Shown here: piece after piece, positions 1 through 15,312 of the stretch | Numbering within the stretch: the first letter of the stretch is position 1 | Layout: each line of letters begins with the position of its first letter | From: Cinnamomum chago | Lineage: Eukaryota; Streptophyta; Magnoliopsida; Laurales; Lauraceae | Assembly (NCBI GenBank): GCA_038049695.1 | Contig: CP142458.1 | Span: forward strand, 61,289,501 to 61,353,500 | Reading direction: 5' to 3' | Length of the DNA: 64,000 nucleotides | The notes under the pieces: generated by a model | Told to the model about the DNA's origin: nothing | Database searches by the model: none | What the model saw: the letters and a program-made list of their open reading frames with translations, nothing else | Made by a program: the position numbers and the translations under genes

Positions 1-234
1 GCCATGCAACCACTATCTTTGTTAACGCATCCCTTCTTTATCTCAAATTTTGTATAACTTAAGGATCTTGAAAAGAAATTCTTGCCTTCTTCCATTCTTG
101 TAAATATCTCTTGTTGACTTGGAATTTTGAGAGAGATTTTTAGATAAAGTTTCCAACATTTTGAAGAGAAGATTCATCTCAAATATTCTAAGATATGGGA
201 CACATGTAAATCTTTTCATTTTTTTTGCAATTAT

Positions 235-706
235 TAGGGGTGTAAAAAAAAATCGGAAAATCGTCTAACCGAACCGAACCGAACCGTGGTTAATAACCAT
301 ATTTCACGGTTCGGTTACAATTACGGTTAATGAAATTCAAAAACCGCACGGTTCGGTTCGGTTACGGTTTTCTATAATAATTCATTGTTATTAACCTAAC
401 TGAACCGTACCATTTACAAATAAAAGAAAAAATAAGGGGGGTGAATAAAATATTTCTTACCTTATTTAATTGCTTATTATGTGTCATTTTACATTCAATC
501 ATTTACATTTATCCCCTTATGTGAGGAAGGCATTCCGCGGTTATTAACCGTAACCGAACGGTTTAATAAGATTAATCGTGGTTACGGTTTTCCACGGTTT
601 TTGTAGATGCGATTATGGTTAAGGTTTTAATAGACAAAAAACCATGGTTACGGTTCGGTTAACCGTTTTTCCAAATTGACCAATTAACCGAACCATTATA
701 CCCCTA
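235..706. mobile_element. Non-autonomous hAT-type MITE (472 bp)
   Basis: The ends are TAGGGGTGTAA on the left and its near-complement TTATACCCCTA on the right. The element is flanked by a perfect 8-bp direct repeat GCAATTAT (227-234 and 707-714). An 8-bp duplication and TAGGG-type ends are the hallmark of hAT transposons. There is no coding capacity. The interior is dominated by direct and inverted copies of a GGTTCGGTT / AACCGAACC motif close to both ends, which could be subterminal transposase-binding repeats. The boundaries are seen directly; the family assignment rests on known hAT rules. Confidence 0.85.
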
Positions 707-714
707 GCAATTAT

Positions 715-1400
715 TCCACATGTGCATGAGATCTTCTTCTTTGACTTCCCTTTTCACAAAATTTCTTTTATTTTCTTCAAATCCACTTTGAGATTCTCTT
801 GAAATTGTCCAAACTATGCAAAGGAAGTGGGTCCCATGGTCTTGGATGTCCCACACATGTGCGTGTGCACACATGTGCATTGTGGGGTCTTCTCTTGCAA
901 ACTCACTGAGTTTTCTGCTTTTCTTTATTTTCCTCATTTCTTCTCTTGTCAAATTATTCCTTTGCCTCAATCCATAATTAGGGAACCCATTTCATCAATT
1001 ATCTGCAAGTAAAAAAAAGCATTTTATGTAAAATAATATTTTTGATAGAAAGTCAAAAATACACGATAGTGGGCCCATCTCTCCTGAAATGATAGTAAAA
1101 ATGCACATTATTTTCATGATTTTATGTGCATGTACTAATGATGATGAAAATTTGATTTATTTCCTGAGAAAAATAATTTCTACAAAACTGCCCAAAAAAC
1201 ACTTCTTAAAATGGCAGGTTGCATGATTTTATGCAAAAAGTGTGAATTTTAAGAGAAATATGCATGAAAACCCTACAATAATTCCAAGATGCATGAGATC
1301 ATGATTCAACACCAAATGAGGCTCTTTTGAATGGATAAGTTCTTAAAATGGTCCAAATTGTGTATGAAAGTATACATTTTGAAGGACTTATCAAGTTTGC
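715..1400. other. Intergenic AT-rich stretch
   Basis: I see no gene here. There is a short alternating stretch of ACATGTG / CACATGT motifs near 850-880, and otherwise AT-rich sequence. Confidence 0.5.
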
Positions 1401-1436
1401 AGAAAGAAAATGGCATAGTCAACTTTTGTTGCGATG

Positions 1437-2610
1437 TCAGATCAACAACCAATCTGTCAACCAAATAGCCTCCTTCACTGCCTCTGCAGCTGGCATATAT
1501 TCTGCTTCTGTGGTAGACATGATAGCTTTAGATTGCAATGTTGCCTTCCAACTAATGGCAATGCTAGTAAAAGTGAAGACATAGCCTGTCAAGGATCTTC
1601 TTCTGTCTAAATCTCTTGCAAAATCTGAGTCAACATATCCAAAAACACTTCCAAAATTGTTTTTTATTTTTATTTTTATGTGACAATTAGAGTGTGATCG
1701 ATTTGACACACAATCCTAAGTATCATGAAAAAAACCCTAACACATCAATGTCAGGGCACATTTCATTCGGGATGTCATCTCCTAGGGTGCTATTGCAATG
1801 AACAAGCTTGCTATAACAGAGAATCCAACAAACATAATAACCAGGACTATTCCAATGGTCAAGTTTAAGCAATTTAAAATTCACCACTCAACTAAGCCTT
1901 CAACTTGTTGATCTCAGGCATGTCCTTTGCTACTATCAACATGTCATCAATATATAATAACAAATAAACATATGAGCCATTTGATAGCTTCTTATGATAG
2001 ACACAATTGTCATACACCCTCCTGCAATATTCATTTCCAACCATATAAGGTGTCGAAATGCTTGTATCATTGTTTAGGAGACTGCTTCAGGCCATACATA
2101 CATACGCGGTCCTCCTTTCCATGAATCTCAAACCACTCTGGCTATTGCATGTAAATTTGTTCCTCTAACTCGCCATTTAAAAACGTAGTTTTGACATTAA
2201 GTTGCTCCACCTCTAAATCCAATTGAGCAACCCTAGCAAGTAGCATCCCGATATAACTATGTTTCACCACAAGATAGTACACTTAATTAAAATCAACACC
2301 CTCCTTATGAGTATAGCCTTTTGCAACCAGTTGTACTTTGAACCTAGCATCTTTTACTCCTGGAGTTCCTTTCATTTTTTTGAAGACATATTTGTAACCA
2401 ACAATCTTTTGACCTTTCGGAGGTTTTATCAACTCCCAAGTCTGATTCTTGCGAAGATATACAATTTCCTCACCTGTGGCAACAATTCATTTTGCTGATT
2501 TTCTGCTAATGATGGCATCCTAATATGTAACCGATTTTGACCCAATACCTTCAGTTGTATTAGGAGCGTAGGCAACAATATCGTCATGCCAATATCTTTA
2601 AGGTTGCTTA
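1437..2610 (-). pseudogene. Decayed Ty1/Copia pol fragment (reverse transcriptase to RNase H)
   Basis: Read on the minus strand, the segment shows, in order, the N-terminal RT motif WELIKPPKGQKIVGYKYVFK (about 2330-2450), an LNVKTTFLNGELEEQIYM block (about 2150-2210) and a YGLKQSPKQ block (about 2080). These are followed by the catalytic YIDDML motif (about 1930-1960) and an RNase H region at 1437-1709 with GYVDSDFARD and TEAEYMPAAEAVKEAIWL. Several in-frame stops and frameshifts break the reading frame. No LTRs are recognisable, and gag and integrase are missing, so this is an old truncated copy. The Copia assignment is firm from the order of motifs; the exact ends are not defined. Confidence 0.88.
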
Positions 2611-3369
2611 CTCTACTTCCTCTCTCTCTTGTGACTTAAGATTTTTATCCTTCAAAAAAGAAAAACCTCCTTCCGTGAGTATCAACTTAAATCTTCTTTC
2701 TACAAAAAAATAAATAAATAAAAACCTTGAATCTTCACATTTGTACTCTGAATTTTTCTTTTTTTCTTTTTAATAACAACCTCAGAAACTTTCATTTTCT
2801 CCAGGACAATCAAATTGTTACCTAAATTACCACATTCCAGCAAACAGAAATACCAACAATACAGGAGACCAGTTTTCAATCACTGCAGATTTAAGTATTG
2901 GGTGGATTCCATCACCCAAGCACTCCGACATGGCCACCTTGCTATCAATGTGTGCCTCTTTTTTTATCTTTTTATTTTTTGTTCTTTGGCTCAGTGGCCA
3001 AGAGAGAAGTAAAGCCACCCACTAAGGACACTGGTGGGTGAGATGGGAGTGAGAGCCGTTACCATTAGGTCATCCCTAAATTCCTCATGTGTACTTCTTT
3101 TGAATCTAATCTTTTTATATTCATCCCTTTCGTACGCCCCAAGTTCGGAGCCAATGCTACAACTGTTAAAATCCTCATGTTCGTTGCAATTGGATCTACA
3201 ACACTGATTTTTTTATTTTTTAAAGATACGGATTCACCAGAAGGGAGAAACAAACAGAACCATCAAGGGAGGAAAAGAGATGGATCCTAGAATAGCCCCC
3301 CTCTTTGCCCTTGCTTAGTGCATACAGTACCGCCCCTGTTTCAGCCTCTTTGGATGTGCGCATCTTGCG
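2611..3369. other. Unannotated stretch with a possible SINE-like or LINE 3' end
   Basis: No gene was recognised. On the minus strand, 3085 down to 2950 ends in an A-rich tail (about 2953-2985). It begins with a GACCTAATGGTAACGGC segment that resembles a degenerate Pol III A box, so a short retroposon tail or SINE is possible but unproven. Confidence 0.3.
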
Positions 3370-3910
3370 TCATCTTGAGGCACCTGCACCCACAAGAGAA
3401 TTGTTCATTAGCAAAATAAAGCCAAATGCAGAAGTACCACTGTCCATTGCCAAGGCAGCATCAGAGAAAATCAAAACTTCCTCAGTGCTACTTTTAAGCT
3501 GAGTGAATAGACAAGGGATATCAGAAGAACCTTTTGGAGGGGGCAGGTCCCAAGGGGATCCGAACATGCTTCTAGCTCTTGATACAACTTTATGTGGGTT
3601 TATAGGCAAACCCTATGTCATTCCTAGCTCTCCAAATGGCCCACCATAAGACAAGAACCCACGCTTTAATATCTTGGGTTGCCTTTCTCTTGTTATGGTG
3701 GTTGGATTCAAAACATCTAAACCACCAATCCACAATCCCCCTTTGGGTATGTCATGGGAGAGAAGGCCCAAATGTGAAGAAAACCATGCTGCCCTGGCAC
3801 CATCACAATGAAACAAGGCATGTTCAAGCGTCTCTTCCTTAATAATGCAAGTCGGGCACAAGCCATCCATATTACCAATCCTAGCTTTATGTAGGGATCT
3901 ACAAAACTGG
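3370..3910 (-). pseudogene. LINE (non-LTR) 3' fragment: zinc-binding RT tail plus RNase H-like domain
   Basis: On the minus strand, 3905-3613 encodes a zf-RVT-like segment. It has GLCPTC, then EETLEHALFHC and AAWFSS, the usual CxxC...H...C pattern at the end of plant LINE reverse transcriptases. After a frameshift, 3609-3370 encodes the start of an RNase H-like (RVT_3) domain with ILIFSDAAL-like and DSGTSAFGFIL blocks, where an Asp follows the first strand. The polymerase core is absent and the frame is broken, so this is a 5'-truncated dead copy. Confidence 0.75.
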
Positions 3911-5120
3911 TTGTGGATTTTCGAGTTGCATTCTACTTGGAAGGATCTTGACAGAAATTCTAGTTACAATTGGCATTGTTCAGTTTACTGGATTGGTTGA
4001 TAGTTATTGTTGTACACCTCAATATTAGAGCTTGGGTGTAAATATAGAAGAATACTTGAAAGATACAATTAAGTGATACCTGCTGTATTATGTTATTTTT
4101 TGAACTCATTTTCATTTCATGGTATTAATGTGCTCATGATTTCACGTGTCAATAAATAAATAAGACAAAAGTATAACCATTGTCACAGCTTGGCAAAACA
4201 ACACCAATGGCATCAAATGGTCCCTCTACGTTTTCAAAGTTCCACACTCTTTCCATATAATGGTTCACATCGGTGAAAACGAGGTTAACTTCTTAATCTT
4301 CTGACCACTCCAGACCCATGACTTGCATTTACCAGTGCTAGCTCAGGTCCAGGGACTACCATCTTAGATAGTTATCTAATGTGCTTCAGTGTCAGGAAAG
4401 GCAACCATCTAAGAACAATGAAGACAACAATCCACAGGGGAGTGCGGTTCACCAAACGTATGATATAAATTAGGTTAAAAGAAAACTATAGAAATGGTAT
4501 TAACCTCCTAAGTCTAGAAAAGCAATTGTAGGAGTATATGGAGCAGATGAACGACTCTTGATGCAAATGGCTCCGGTAGAAGGGTTCAGCGCTAAGTCAA
4601 ACAGAGAAGAGATGAACACTCGGGTCATGTGTTTGCACTAAATTCCATTTATCCATCAAGATATTTGTTTGCACTCATTTACAAGTAGAATTTGATGTGA
4701 AAATAGTGTGGAAATGGAGCCATTTCTCACCTATCCAAAAGCCTATTTCTTTGCACTAAAATACATAGATAGGAAGTCATGATGAGATGAACTTTACCAA
4801 AGAGGCACAAAGGAAATAAGATGAGTGATGATGGATATATGAGTGGAGTGAATATGTAGATAGGACCTTCACTTTCCCATGTATTGAATTATTTGGGCAT
4901 GGTTGGGTATTCTTTTCCCCTCTAGTGATGATTTTATTCCCCTAAAAAGAAAGGTTATTAGATGCTCATTTTTCTAAATTCACCTTACCTTCATTTTTAA
5001 CCACTCAAAGGTATGAATCCTATTTTATTCAACTCCTCGGCCCTTCATGTTGCTATTGCACAAAAACAGACATCAAAGCATCCTCCATTTCTTCGAACAA
5101 GTCTTAACGAAACCTAACAG
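3911..5120. other. Intergenic; possible MITE-like dispersed repeat
   Basis: No gene. About 4640-5060 shares short blocks, including TGGTTGGGTATTC near 4900, with 55690-55960 inside the SCPL intron. This suggests two diverged copies of one short repeat. No clear terminal repeats or target duplications were found. Confidence 0.3.
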
Positions 5121-5195
5121 AAGAATATCAAAACTCTCTAATAAGTTGCCAAAAGTCATGCCCAAAAATTCTTAAAATGCAGGCGAGCCACTGCT

Positions 5196-9148
<3,953 letters not shown>

Positions 9149-9171
9149 TTTTACCAGACGGCGAGGGAGTG

Positions 9172-9182
9172 TCTAGGGTTTT
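9172..9182 (-). promoter_or_regulatory. Telo-box (AAAACCCTAGA) upstream of RPL23
   Basis: On the minus strand the motif AAAACCCTAGA lies 24-34 bases before the RPL23 start codon, in the 5' leader or proximal promoter. Telo-boxes are enriched in promoters and leaders of plant translation genes. Two direct copies of AGGCAGCAGG lie a little further upstream (about 9208-9238). Confidence 0.65.
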
Positions 9183-9317
9183 GGCTATGTGACTAGTATT
9201 TGTAGGAGGCAGCAGGAGGCTATTTGCGAGGCAGCAGGTTGGGTTGCAAAACGGGTCGGGTCGGGTCGGATCGGATCATTGTGTTTGGTAAAATTACTTG
9301 AAATGAAGAGTTAAATC

Positions 9318-9535
9318 AATCTAGGTTGGCCGAGTGGTCAGGACTGCTGTTTCTTTTTCTTCCAGAGCTAGAAGTATTGGTATCGACTCTCGGTTCCCTC
9401 CTCTTCAGGAACCGAACGTTGAGTCCACTTGTGCTACTACTTAGGGGCCACATGAGTTTTACCCGATTTCTCTCTTAGCCCGAAGGGAATAGTCCAGCCC
9501 AAAATGAAATAGGATCAAACCCCCAACCCTCTCCT
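9318..9535 (+). mobile_element. tRNA-derived SINE with a Leu/Ser-like head
   Basis: The head has an A-box-like TGGCCGAGTGGTCAGGACT (9327-9345), as in class II tRNAs, and a weak B-box region. From about 9444 the body shares GGGGCCACA, TTTTACCCG, TTTCTCTC and CCAGCCCAAA with the SINEs at 12567 and 60781, although their heads differ. No clean poly(A) or target duplication was found, so the end is approximate. Confidence 0.6.
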
Positions 9536-9853
9536 TTGGTGAGTATGGTGCTGTTAGGTCATATTTGGCAATCAAATTCTTGGAGGAAATATTTTTATTT
9601 TTCAGTTGAAAAATGTTTTTATTTTTCAGTCATGGAAAGACCTACATTTTGCAATTATAGGTCTCTTATAATTTTTATAAATGTAAATCCTCATTTTTTT
9701 TTTTTAGATTTTCAAGTCTAGCCTCCCCACAAAGGATTTGAAAATCCTAATTTTTGCAGATTTACACATTGAAACCATTTTTGCTCAATATTCACATTTA
9801 TATTAATGCGAGATGCTCAGCTATAAATATATTAACAAGGAATTCCCTTTTTA

Positions 9854-10737
9854 GGGCACATTTGGCAAAGGGCATGGCCAAGGAATCATCGCCATTATCC
9901 GCGTTTTCGAGGATTTCCCACATTTGGTTGGGAGAGAATTTTGAGAGGAATGACATGAGTTTTTCTCTAATGGGATGATTTGCAAAATCAGACACCCTCC
10001 AATTGGACCTAGAGAATCCATTCATAAGTGGAAAGGCGGAGCTACACCGTTGCTATAGTGATTTTGGACAGTAATGTGCAGTAGGCCAGTTTTTGCTTTT
10101 TTAATGTTTCTTTTGGGTCCCACAATCAAGATCCAAACCATTAACAATGTTTAAACAATCCAAAATGGCTATCTCACCAAATTTCTGTCGTTGATTCATC
10201 TTAGATCTTGAGATATTTGCAAAAATGTTCAAACCGTTAGATTGCAATTTCTAAAGTTCAGTGGGCCAAAAAGGGGATTAAAATCAGTCCATTCTTTCCA
10301 ATTTTCTGGTTCCTGTGGGCCCCAAGATCATGATCTGAACTGGTAGTTATTTCTGGAAGGTCAAACACGGCTAGTTGACCAAATTTCAACCGTTGATCAT
10401 TATTGTATCTTGAGATATTTGCAAAAACGTCTAGGTACTAAAATATTAATTTCTTATTCTCGAGGGCCCCCTTTGCACAATCTGAACTATTTAGATTTTC
10501 TAGATGACCACAAACAACTTTGAGGTGAAAGTTGAGGTCTTGATTTTTAATGGATTTTGAAAATTTTATAAAATATATTTATAACCATTGCATCATACAT
10601 TTTATAATTTGTAGGAATCCACCCTCCATCCAAACATGGAACTCTCTTTGGAAAACCTACTTGAGGATTGTGGCCTTCTTTGGAGATGGGGAGAATCCTC
10701 TAAATAGGGAATTCTTCAACATTTACCAAACGTGCCC
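9854..10737. mobile_element. Non-autonomous PIF/Harbinger-type element (884 bp), copy 1
   Basis: The left end GGGCACATTTGGCAAA and the right end TTTACCAAACGTGCCC are inverted copies, flanked on both sides by TTA (9851-9853 and 10738-10740). This is the Harbinger-type 3-bp target duplication. There is no transposase. The interior has about three imperfect copies of a unit of about 130-200 bp containing 'atccaaacc...gttgatcat...cttgagatatttgcaaaaacgt'. A related, longer copy is at 17259-18483. Confidence 0.78.
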
Positions 10738-10959
10738 TTAGCAGCAGTGAGGAATCCTCACATTTGCACGTTAGCATTCAAACTCATACGCTTTACTCAC
10801 ATGCCTATGTCTCTGGCCAGCCAAAAATGGAAATTGGTATTTCATACATTACTTTTTGTACCTCTTTGTCAATCCATCCCACCAAGGTACTTTGTACATT
10901 GTTGTGGCATGTTACACTTTACACCAAAACTTGCCGAGTGATATACGAGTTTTCATAAA

Positions 10960-11110
10960 GAAAAAGTCTAAGTGGCCCGAACTTGGGGACCGGCTTCTGG
11001 ACCGATCCCCAGGGAGGACCATTGGATCCCAGGCTGCCCTGGGATCCAATGGTCCTCCCTGGGGATCGGTCCAGAAGCCAGTCTCCAATTCGGGCCAAGT
11101 AGAAGTGCTG
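10960..11110. mobile_element. Palindromic MULE-like MITE (151 bp)
   Basis: The element is an almost complete hairpin. Arms of about 65 bp meet at a short CTGC loop near 11033, with CCCAGGGAGGACCATTGG in one arm and its complement in the other. It is flanked by the 9-bp direct repeat TTTCATAAA (10951-10959 and 11111-11119), the length typical of Mutator-like elements. Because it is self-complementary, both strands carry open frames with the same short peptide; these are not genes. Confidence 0.8.
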
Positions 11111-11119
11111 TTTCATAAA

Positions 11120-12216
11120 ATGGAGAAGGGAAAAAAATAGAACAAAGAGGACACTTATTGGATTTTACTAGCCCACCAATGGAAGATGTAACACGCCCAT
11201 GCATGAAAAATATACATTTTCCAAGCTTTCAAAGCTTTTCTGACTAATTTTACGAATGATTCCTAACCAATCCAATTCCATACATTGTGAAATGTAAAAT
11301 GAATCATGTGTAAAAGGTATGAGAGGAAGGCATTTTAGTAAATTTATAAATATATATATAACAATACTTATAATGAAATTCCTACCCTACACATTTGATT
11401 ATTGACCATACCCAATTATTTAATTAGGCATACAGGCAGGAGTATAATAATAATAATAATGATTATTATTATTATTATATAATATATGATAGCTTGGGTT
11501 AGAGAGGCCCACCTAATCAACCCAAATATTTATCTTTCCCTTACTTTTTTTTTCCTCATCTTGCTTCCTCTATAAATCTTTTTTATTCATATTTTAATAT
11601 TTTTTTATTTATGTTTTCTTTTATATGCATAGACATTGCTTTTATATTGAAATATATAGTTTTTTTTTTTTTAACATGTGGGGGTACAGGGCCTAAGTTG
11701 AGGGGTCTTATAAGAGAAAGATTGAAGAAAATCCCTACAATTCTCTATTTATGAAGAACTATGCCCAGTTTCTTTATCAGGTGAGAACCATAATATTATA
11801 CCCCTCATGACTTGGAATGGCCTTTCCAGTGTTTTCTTTCCTTGAAACTCTTCAGGTTTTTGTCTCTCTACAACGGTTCAAGGGAGATCTTGAGGGAGTA
11901 AAAAGGTATATTACTTACGAGCAATTCTTCTGAAACCAAGCAATGATGAAACATTATCACAGTATGCTAAATTAATCTGGGATTAGCATCCCAATCTCGA
12001 AAAAGCTTCGAGCTACTTCCAACAAGCAGCTCAAGTAGCCCCTACGGATTGGTACTATACTAACTAAATCTTCGCTTCTTTTTAAGTATTTACAAAACCA
12101 GACTCTATGTCACAGCACTTTGGCCCCATTAACTTAATTGCCTTGTGAACTTTCAAATTGATATTACTAGATAGCTAGAGTTTTGGGCTTCCACTTAATC
12201 AAGCATAGACGTGCAG

Positions 12217-12257
<41 letters not shown>

Positions 12258-12550
12258 ATGGGAGATGCTTTTGTGAGTTACTCTTACGGTACTATAAGAG
12301 TAAGGAGTGGGGACCCATATTGGATATTGATGTGAGGGTCCCACCCTTACTCTCATGCTACCTTGAAAGTAACTCTCATATTATGAATTACATTCCTCTT
12401 TTAATAAACTTTTAATATTAAGAATTACATTTCTCGTATTAAGAGCGTGCATTTTTGCCAGTAGCTATTTATATGCCTATGGAAAAAAACACATGGATTT
12501 TTAAAATTTTATTTATATTGTTATAGAAGCTCAATTTTGTAGTTTAGCCA
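11120..12550. other. Intergenic, AT-rich with simple repeats
   Basis: No gene. It holds a (TAA)n/(TTA)n inverted pair at about 11443-11478 that would fold on itself, and a (TA)n run at 12219-12245. Confidence 0.6.
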
Positions 12551-12566
12551 ATTTCTATTGGAGTAA

Positions 12567-12763
12567 TCCCGAGGGATAGCTCAGTTGGCCTAAGACTACG
12601 GTTTGCACCCGGAAGTTGTGGGTTCGAAACTGCTCTACCACACTGGGGCCACAGGGAAATTTTACCCGGCTTTCTCTCCTGGGCCCGTAGGGATTATTCT
12701 GGCCCAAAGGGCTAGGAACCCTACGTTATCAAAAAAAAAAACATAAAAAAAAAAAAAAAAAAA
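12567..12763 (+). mobile_element. tRNA-derived SINE, full-length, with 13-bp target duplication
   Basis: The head contains an A box (GGATAGCTCAGTTGGC, 12573 onward) and a perfect B box (GGGTTCGAAAC, about 12619). A body follows with GGGGCCACAGGG, TTTTACCCGGCTTTCTCTC and GGCCCAAAGGG, then an A-rich tail. The perfect 13-bp repeat TCTATTGGAGTAA flanks it (12554-12566 and 12764-12776). This is a clean LINE-mobilised insertion, probably fairly recent. The same family occurs at 60781-60955. Confidence 0.9.
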
Positions 12764-12973
12764 TCTATTGGAGTAAAACTTAGCTAGAATAATTCATAAA
12801 AGAGGAGGATGTGCAATAACTCAAAACTTCAATAAAAGAGCCTTGTGGTAAAGTTAATTTTAATGTTTTTTTTTTCTAACAAAAAAGTTCAATTCTCTCC
12901 TAAGAACAAATATGATATTAAACGTGAGAGTTTAAGAGAACGAAGGATTAATCATACATGATAGCCAACGATA

Positions 12974-13510
12974 GGATTAATTACACATGACGGGCTCCCT
13001 CTATTTTTATCCCTAACCATAAAAGCTAAAAGAAGTTCATCACATATTTTCATATAGAAAAATCCAATCGTGGCAATCTTACACATTTGAAAAATAATTT
13101 ATAGGTTGATCACCCCATAGGATGATAGGGTTAATGAGCAGCACCGATCTCGAATATACTGCGGATGTGAAAAAGTTGGTCCCACAATACATTGAAGAAA
13201 CTATGGTACATCCCCCTTCTTCAATGCATTGTGGGGCCCACCCTTTCGAAATCTGAGCCGTCCAGTAGCTCAAGCACCCAACCTATTAGTTGCTTTTAGA
13301 TTTTCAAAATTGATTTTAGTGGGGCAACCGTAGGAGTAATTACACAGGAGGGACTCCCTCCATTTTTATCCCAGGACCCAGACCATAAAATCTATAAGAA
13401 ATTCTTCACATGTTTGATACAGGACAGTCCAATGGTGTCCATCTTAGATGCCTGAATTATAATTTACAGGTTGGTCACCATAGGGCTAGTGAGCGGCACG
13501 GATCTCGAAA
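12974..13510. repeat. Diverged direct duplication upstream of the zinc-finger gene
   Basis: Two related blocks of about 180 bp (12974-13160 and 13334-13510) share the order 'taattacaca..ggg.ctccct..atttttatccc', 'aggttg.tcacc.atagg' and 'agc.gcac.gatctcgaa'. The second copy lies about 280 bp before the start codon of the zinc-finger gene and may contribute to its promoter. No protein is encoded. Confidence 0.6.
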
Positions 13511-13792
13511 ATGTGGGCCCTAAAATGCATTGAAAAAGGAAGATACAGATACCATGCACACAACGCACAGCAGCGGCGCTGCATGTAGCCCTGCCCAACA
13601 ATAAAGCGAGTAGGAAAACGAGAAGTCGGTTTTGAATTTCCAAAGTCTCTCTTTGGAAAAGAATGCGAGCCAATAAGAATCCTTGGCTCTCTCTTCGTCT
13701 CGAAGCAGCTTGGTCTCTTCATCTCCTCTCTCATTGCCATAATCCTCAATATATTTCATATTCTATCCCTCCATTTCCTCATGTCAGTTCTC

Positions 13793-15312
13793 ATGGAGTT
13801 CAAGTTCAGAGCAGGAGAAGATCGCCCTTCTTCCTATCTCGCGCCTTCACCCACAGATGCCTATTTTACCACCCAAGCTCTACGAGGTCTCTCTCTCATT
13901 TCTCTTTCTTTCATTTCTCTTTTTGTTGGTTTCTTCAATGTAAAGATCAGATCCTGATTTCTCTATGCCTTCCATCATTTTTCCTGCTAGCTGGTTATTT
14001 GGGGGCCAATCTCCAAAGGCCTGATCCGTTGCAGAACCCAATGATGATCCCTTCAAGAGAAGCCGTCCTAAGAGAGCTAGAAAAGGAGCGCATTCGTGAG
14101 GAGATCATAGCTGCCCAGATCCTACGAAAGAGCGAGCTTGAAGAGGAAGTGAGGAGGGAGCTCGCGTACGAGAGGGAGGTGGTGCTGCGAAGGCAAGCGG
14201 AACGATTCTCTCTTCTAGGGAGGAAGCACAACAAGGCCAAAGAGGAGGAACTGCTAATAGCAAGTCAAAATGGTGGAGGCAATAACATTGAAGCTAAAGA
14301 GTTTGTGATTCCAAAGAAGGTCAAAAGGCAGTGGTCTTGCGATCTCTGTCCCGTGAGTGCCACCAGCGAACATGATCTGAATGAACATCTTCATGGGAAG
14401 AAGCACGAAATCGAAGAGAAGAAACTACTAATAGCAAGTAAATCTGTTTCCTCCTCTGCAACCTTGAAAAAGGCAAACAATTCTTATAAGCTCGGGAAGT
14501 ATGGCGTAACCACTAATGGGCAATACAAAAAATTGCGACAACATGTGCCCAATAAAACTGTCGGCAACACAGAGGGAACTTTCGAGTCTCATTTGAACGG
14601 AAAGAAGCACCTTGTTTGCATGCAGAACCTCAAGGCTCCAGTGATTAAGGGAAAGGAGAAAAGTAGAGCTTGTTGGGTGGCCAAAACAAGGGAGGAAAAT
14701 AGTAAATCTGGTGGCAATAACAACAAGAAGGCTCCGACTCTGAGAATCGCTGATAAGTCAAATAACCTTATGAAGAATGTCATGATCACCTCCACCTCCA
14801 AGTGGCAGCAGATGCCCCAAATTGGCTCGCCCGAGAAGCAGCAGCAAGTGCCCAAAACACTTTGTGAATCAGAAAAAAAGAACCCTATCCGTTGTGAGCA
14901 TTGCGATGTGGAGTGCGACAGTGAGCTCACATTGGATTCTCATTTGCGTGGGAAGAAGCATCTAGCTCGCATGCAGGAGCTAGAGAGCCTCAAGGCAGTC
15001 TCAATCAACCATATTGGCTCTGCTGAGTGTGGAAAAGTAGATGTTGACAAGGTAGTCGAAATTGTAGAGGTGAAGCAAAGCATTGGAAATCACCAAGACG
15101 AGCAAGTAGTGGAATCAGAAACAACAAGCATTGGAAATTATCAATATGAACAAGTGGTGGCATCAGAAAAAACGGATGGGGTACCAGTTCCATCCAAAGA
15201 AGAGAAGTTTGAGAGAACAGAGGACCGTGCTCGAAAGTTTTTCTCCTTGGGAAATCTTATCCATGCGATTGTTGTTCGGTTCTGTTTTATTTTATCCATT
15301 GCAGGTTACTAA
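13793..15312 (+). CDS. C2H2 (U1/matrin-type) zinc-finger protein, two exons, 471 aa
   Basis: This is probably a nuclear RNA- or dsRNA-binding protein. Exons are 13793-13886 and 13991-15312, with a 104-bp GT-AG intron. The start chosen is ATG at 13793 (MEFKFRAGEDRP), because it gives a typical plant N-terminus and splices in frame into AGYLGANLQRPDPL. An open frame read straight through from 13663 ignores this intron. Residues about 47-110 are a charged helix (SREAVLRELEKERIREEIIA...) that recurs in plant members of this group. Finger 1 (about C148) is C-x2-C-x12-H-x5-H, finger 3 (about C333) is the same, and between them a copy keeps only the ESHLNGKKH half and has lost its cysteines. 'HLxGKKH' is the U1-type signature. 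The C-terminus is hydrophobic and may be mis-modelled: a TTGCAG just before the stop could be a splice acceptor. Molecular targets cannot be inferred. Confidence 0.85.

Noticed and set aside
10856..11140. Similar peptides on both strands around 11 kb
   Set aside because: This is a consequence of the palindromic MITE, not two genes.
12567..12640. Possible functional tRNA gene
   Set aside because: A and B boxes are present but there is no cloverleaf; a body, poly(A) tail and target duplication show a SINE.
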